Of a stretch of 64,000 nucleotides of DNA, positions 62,333 to 64,000 are shown one piece after another. This stretch comes from Bermanella marisrubri (GTDB lineage: Bacteria > Pseudomonadota > Gammaproteobacteria > Pseudomonadales > Oceanobacteraceae). The notes below the pieces were generated by a model. That model was not told the origin of the DNA and did not search any database. It saw only the letters and a program-made list of their open reading frames with translations. Position 1 is the stretch's first letter, and each line of letters opens with the position of its first letter. The translations under genes and the position numbers were made by a program. The DNA lies in assembly GCF_012295615.1 (NCBI RefSeq), contig NZ_CP051183.1:1577001-1641000 (forward strand), read 5' to 3'.

Positions 62333-63031
62333 TTAATTTTTCAGGTACAAGAAAGGATCTTGTGCCTCGCCGTTATGTCTTACTTCGAAATATAACCCGC
62401 TTTTACGACCTTTGCGTTCTCCAGCAGCGGCGATAAGATCCCCCGCCTTTACCTTGTGTCCTTGTTTAACATAGTTACTATAATTGTTTCCGTAAACTGT
62501 GATCAAATTGTCTTTGTGCTTCACTAAGATAAGATTACCTAAATGTTGAATGCCTTTGCCGCTATATATGATCTCACCATCTGCCACGGCTACGACAGGG
62601 TCACCTAGCTTTGTTTGAATATAAATACCCTTACCGACTCGATTATATTCAACGTCTTGTAGGTTCTTGGTTTTTTCTAGTGGCCATGAGTAAAATGACT
62701 CCAATTGTTCTGTCTGCTTTACCTCAGTTTCGCTAATACTGGTTGCGGGTATTGAGATTTGAAGTGGCATAAACTCTCTTATGGCGAGTGCGGCGCTGGT
62801 GAAGCAGAGTAGGGCTAATACAAGGGTCAGCGCTAAATGCTTCATGGTTATCTGCTGTTTATACATAATTGAAAGATGCGCTTCTACACGATGAAGTCGC
62901 TTATCCATCTTGCTTACCCGATTGTTTAACCCCATTAAAAAGCGAGCTTTTCCCTCTTCTTTGGGTTGGGTGGTTTTCAAGTTAAACTTGGATGTCGATA
63001 CTGAATGTAAGTTGGCGTGCTTTGCTTGCAT
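62333..63031 (-). CDS. Degenerate LytM/M23 domain protein, EnvC-like, membrane-anchored
   Basis: A 232-aa protein with a basic cytoplasmic N-terminus (about 1-62), one membrane segment (about 65-85, LALTLVLALLCFTSAALA) and a LytM domain (about 135-232). The catalytic residues of M23 enzymes are missing: the HxH motif is replaced by SGLYFEVRHNG and the H in the middle strand by VYGNNYSNY. Those replacements are also found in EnvC (LYFEIR, LYGYN), an amidase activator, so a regulatory role in wall splitting is likely. It lies on the opposite strand to its neighbours and occupies the spot where kdsB normally follows the Trm112 gene. The start could also be at 62845, giving a signal-peptide form. 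Confidence 0.82.
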   Translation of the reverse strand: MQAKHANLHSVSTSKFNLKTTQPKEEGKARFLMGLNNRVSKMDKRLHRVEAHLSIMYKQQITMKHLALTLVLALLCFTSAALAIREFMPLQISIPATSISETEVKQTEQLESFYSWPLEKTKNLQDVEYNRVGKGIYIQTKLGDPVVAVADGEIIYSGKGIQHLGNLILVKHKDNLITVYGNNYSNYVKQGHKVKAGDLIAAAGERKGRKSGLYFEVRHNGEAQDPFLYLKN

Positions 63032-63193
63032 GATCGTATACTTGAGGTTTCGTTACTTGGTGCAAAGCATATTCTTTGCCAATGCGTTAAAATCTTGGCT
63101 TTATTGGTTTATTTAGTGGTTTTGTGTTCCAGCAGAGGCAAGATTCTTCCGCTTGCGCTTGGAGCCGTTCGTAGATTTGGAGGTAATGCGGCA

Positions 63194-63649
63194 ATGAAGG
63201 TACTGTTTGTTTGCTTAGGGAATATTTGTCGTTCACCCACGGCCGAAGCCATTATGCGGCATATGTGTCAGCAGCAGGGCTTAGATTGGGAAATCGATAG
63301 TGCGGGTACAGCAGCGTATCATATTGGTAAATCACCAGACGATCGTTCGCAAATGGCTGCAGCCAAGCGCGGAATTTCCATGAAAGGCCAGCGTGCGCGA
63401 CAAGTGACGCAAGAAGATTTCTATCATTTTGACTACGTATTTGCCATGGATCGACAGAATTTTGAAAACCTTCAGTCGTTACAGCCTGAAGAAGGTAAAG
63501 CAAAGCTGTTTTTGTTTTTAACTGAATTCGGTTCATTTGATGATAGCGAGGTCCCTGATCCTTATTACGGTGGAGAGCAGGGCTTTGAATACGTAATTGA
63601 CTTATTAGAAGACGCTTGTGCAGATTTAATTGAAAAGGTGGCTCGCTAA
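63194..63649 (+). CDS. Low-molecular-weight protein-tyrosine phosphatase
   Basis: The 151-aa enzyme dephosphorylates tyrosine (and arginine in some relatives). The signature loop VCLGNICRSPTAEAIM has the catalytic Cys near residue 7, and the general-acid Asp occurs in VPDPYYGG (about 117-124). I start at the ATG with GGAGG 10 bases upstream rather than the longer open frame. The next gene, murB, starts right after the stop (one base between). Confidence 0.94.
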   Translation: MKVLFVCLGNICRSPTAEAIMRHMCQQQGLDWEIDSAGTAAYHIGKSPDDRSQMAAAKRGISMKGQRARQVTQEDFYHFDYVFAMDRQNFENLQSLQPEEGKAKLFLFLTEFGSFDDSEVPDPYYGGEQGFEYVIDLLEDACADLIEKVAR

Positions 63650-63650
63650 A

Positions 63651-64000
63651 ATGCAGGTACGCTGTGATGTTTCTCTGAAGCGGCACAATACCTTGCAGGT
63701 AGATGCCGTTGCTGAGTATTTTTGTTCGGCTGAAAGCGATGAAGATATTCAATATGCTATTGACTATGCTCAAGAAAAATCCCTTGATATTAAGGTATTG
63801 GGCGGTGGTAGTAACGTGGTTATGTCATCACGGGTGCAAGGCTTGGTGCTTTTGGTAAATAGCGCAGGTGTTCATGTTGTAAAGCAAGATGATGTGTCGG
63901 TTTATTTAAAAGTAGCGGCAGGGGAAAATTGGCATGAGTTTGTCATGTGGTCGCTAAGCCAAGGCTATTATGGTTTAGAAAACTTGGCTTTGATACCGGG
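63651..64000 (+). CDS. murB: UDP-N-acetylenolpyruvoylglucosamine reductase MurB, N-terminal part (cut by window edge)
   Basis: MurB makes UDP-MurNAc in peptidoglycan synthesis. About 116 residues are visible. The FAD-binding region shows [19 protein letters not shown] and the signature [19 protein letters not shown] (about 47-65), then [28 protein letters not shown]. It lies one base after the phosphatase stop. The rest lies beyond the window. Confidence 0.96.
   Translation, partial: [116 protein letters not shown]

Noticed and set aside
63017-63193. 59-residue N-terminal extension of the tyrosine phosphatase
   Set aside because: The catalytic loop of this family lies within the first 15 or so residues, and a strong GGAGG site precedes the ATG at 63194.

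Overview
The window looks like the chromosome of a marine, Oceanospirillales-type gammaproteobacterium. The evidence is a lolC-lolD / comEC / exbBD / msbA-lpxK / murB block in the order I remember from Pseudomonas relatives, an apbE-nqrM pair typical of Na+-NQR bacteria, moderate GC, and gammaproteobacterial housekeeping genes (rlmG, yaaA, yajG-like, prc). No rRNA, tRNA or CRISPR array was seen. The genus assignment is tentative.

Region 1 (1-7.3 kb, minus strand) is half of a type VI secretion system (T6SS) operon, transcribed right to left: tssA-tssB-tssC-hcp-tssJ-tssK-tssL-tssM. The window edge cuts tssM. A strong intrinsic terminator sits between hcp and tssJ, so it should set the amount of Hcp relative to the membrane-complex genes.

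Region 2 (7.7-25.7 kb, plus strand) diverges from the T6SS operon and reads as one long accessory transcription unit. It begins with a giant Calx-beta-repeat lipoprotein ending in a DUF1566/Lcl-like domain, a TSP3/FG-GAP lipoprotein and a small exported DUF1566 protein. These are followed by an unrecognised cytosolic protein of mixed composition, two nearly identical tandem lipoproteins, and a 1644-residue protein with no signal peptide and an OmpA-type peptidoglycan-binding domain in its middle. I recognise no described system here. The layout next to a T6SS suggests a secreted or envelope-acting module with duplicated periplasmic partner or protection proteins. Two exported leucine-rich-repeat proteins follow (26-29.2 kb).

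Region 3 (29.3-44.2 kb) is mixed housekeeping and small accessory genes: yjbQ-type, yigZ and rlmG; a tandem pair of 264-bp MITE-like elements just upstream of an AEC transporter; a DUF4062 protein; apbE-nqrM-sthA; an ADP-ribosyltransferase-like protein; an overlapping GDPD-Sir2-DUF1499 operon; a divergent Tus (replication terminus-binding) homologue; an internally deleted TauE/SafE gene; yaaA, a yajG-like lipoprotein and a DUF599 gene.

Region 4 (44.3-64 kb) holds prc, a thioesterase, and a remarkable 1621-residue single-chain acyl-CoA carboxylase (CT-alpha, long linker, CT-beta, biotin carboxylase, biotin carrier). The envelope-biogenesis block follows: LolC/E-type permease, lolD, DUF2062, comEC, exbB, exbD, msbA, lpxK, a Trm112-like gene, a degenerate LytM protein where kdsB is expected, a low-molecular-weight tyrosine phosphatase and the start of murB.
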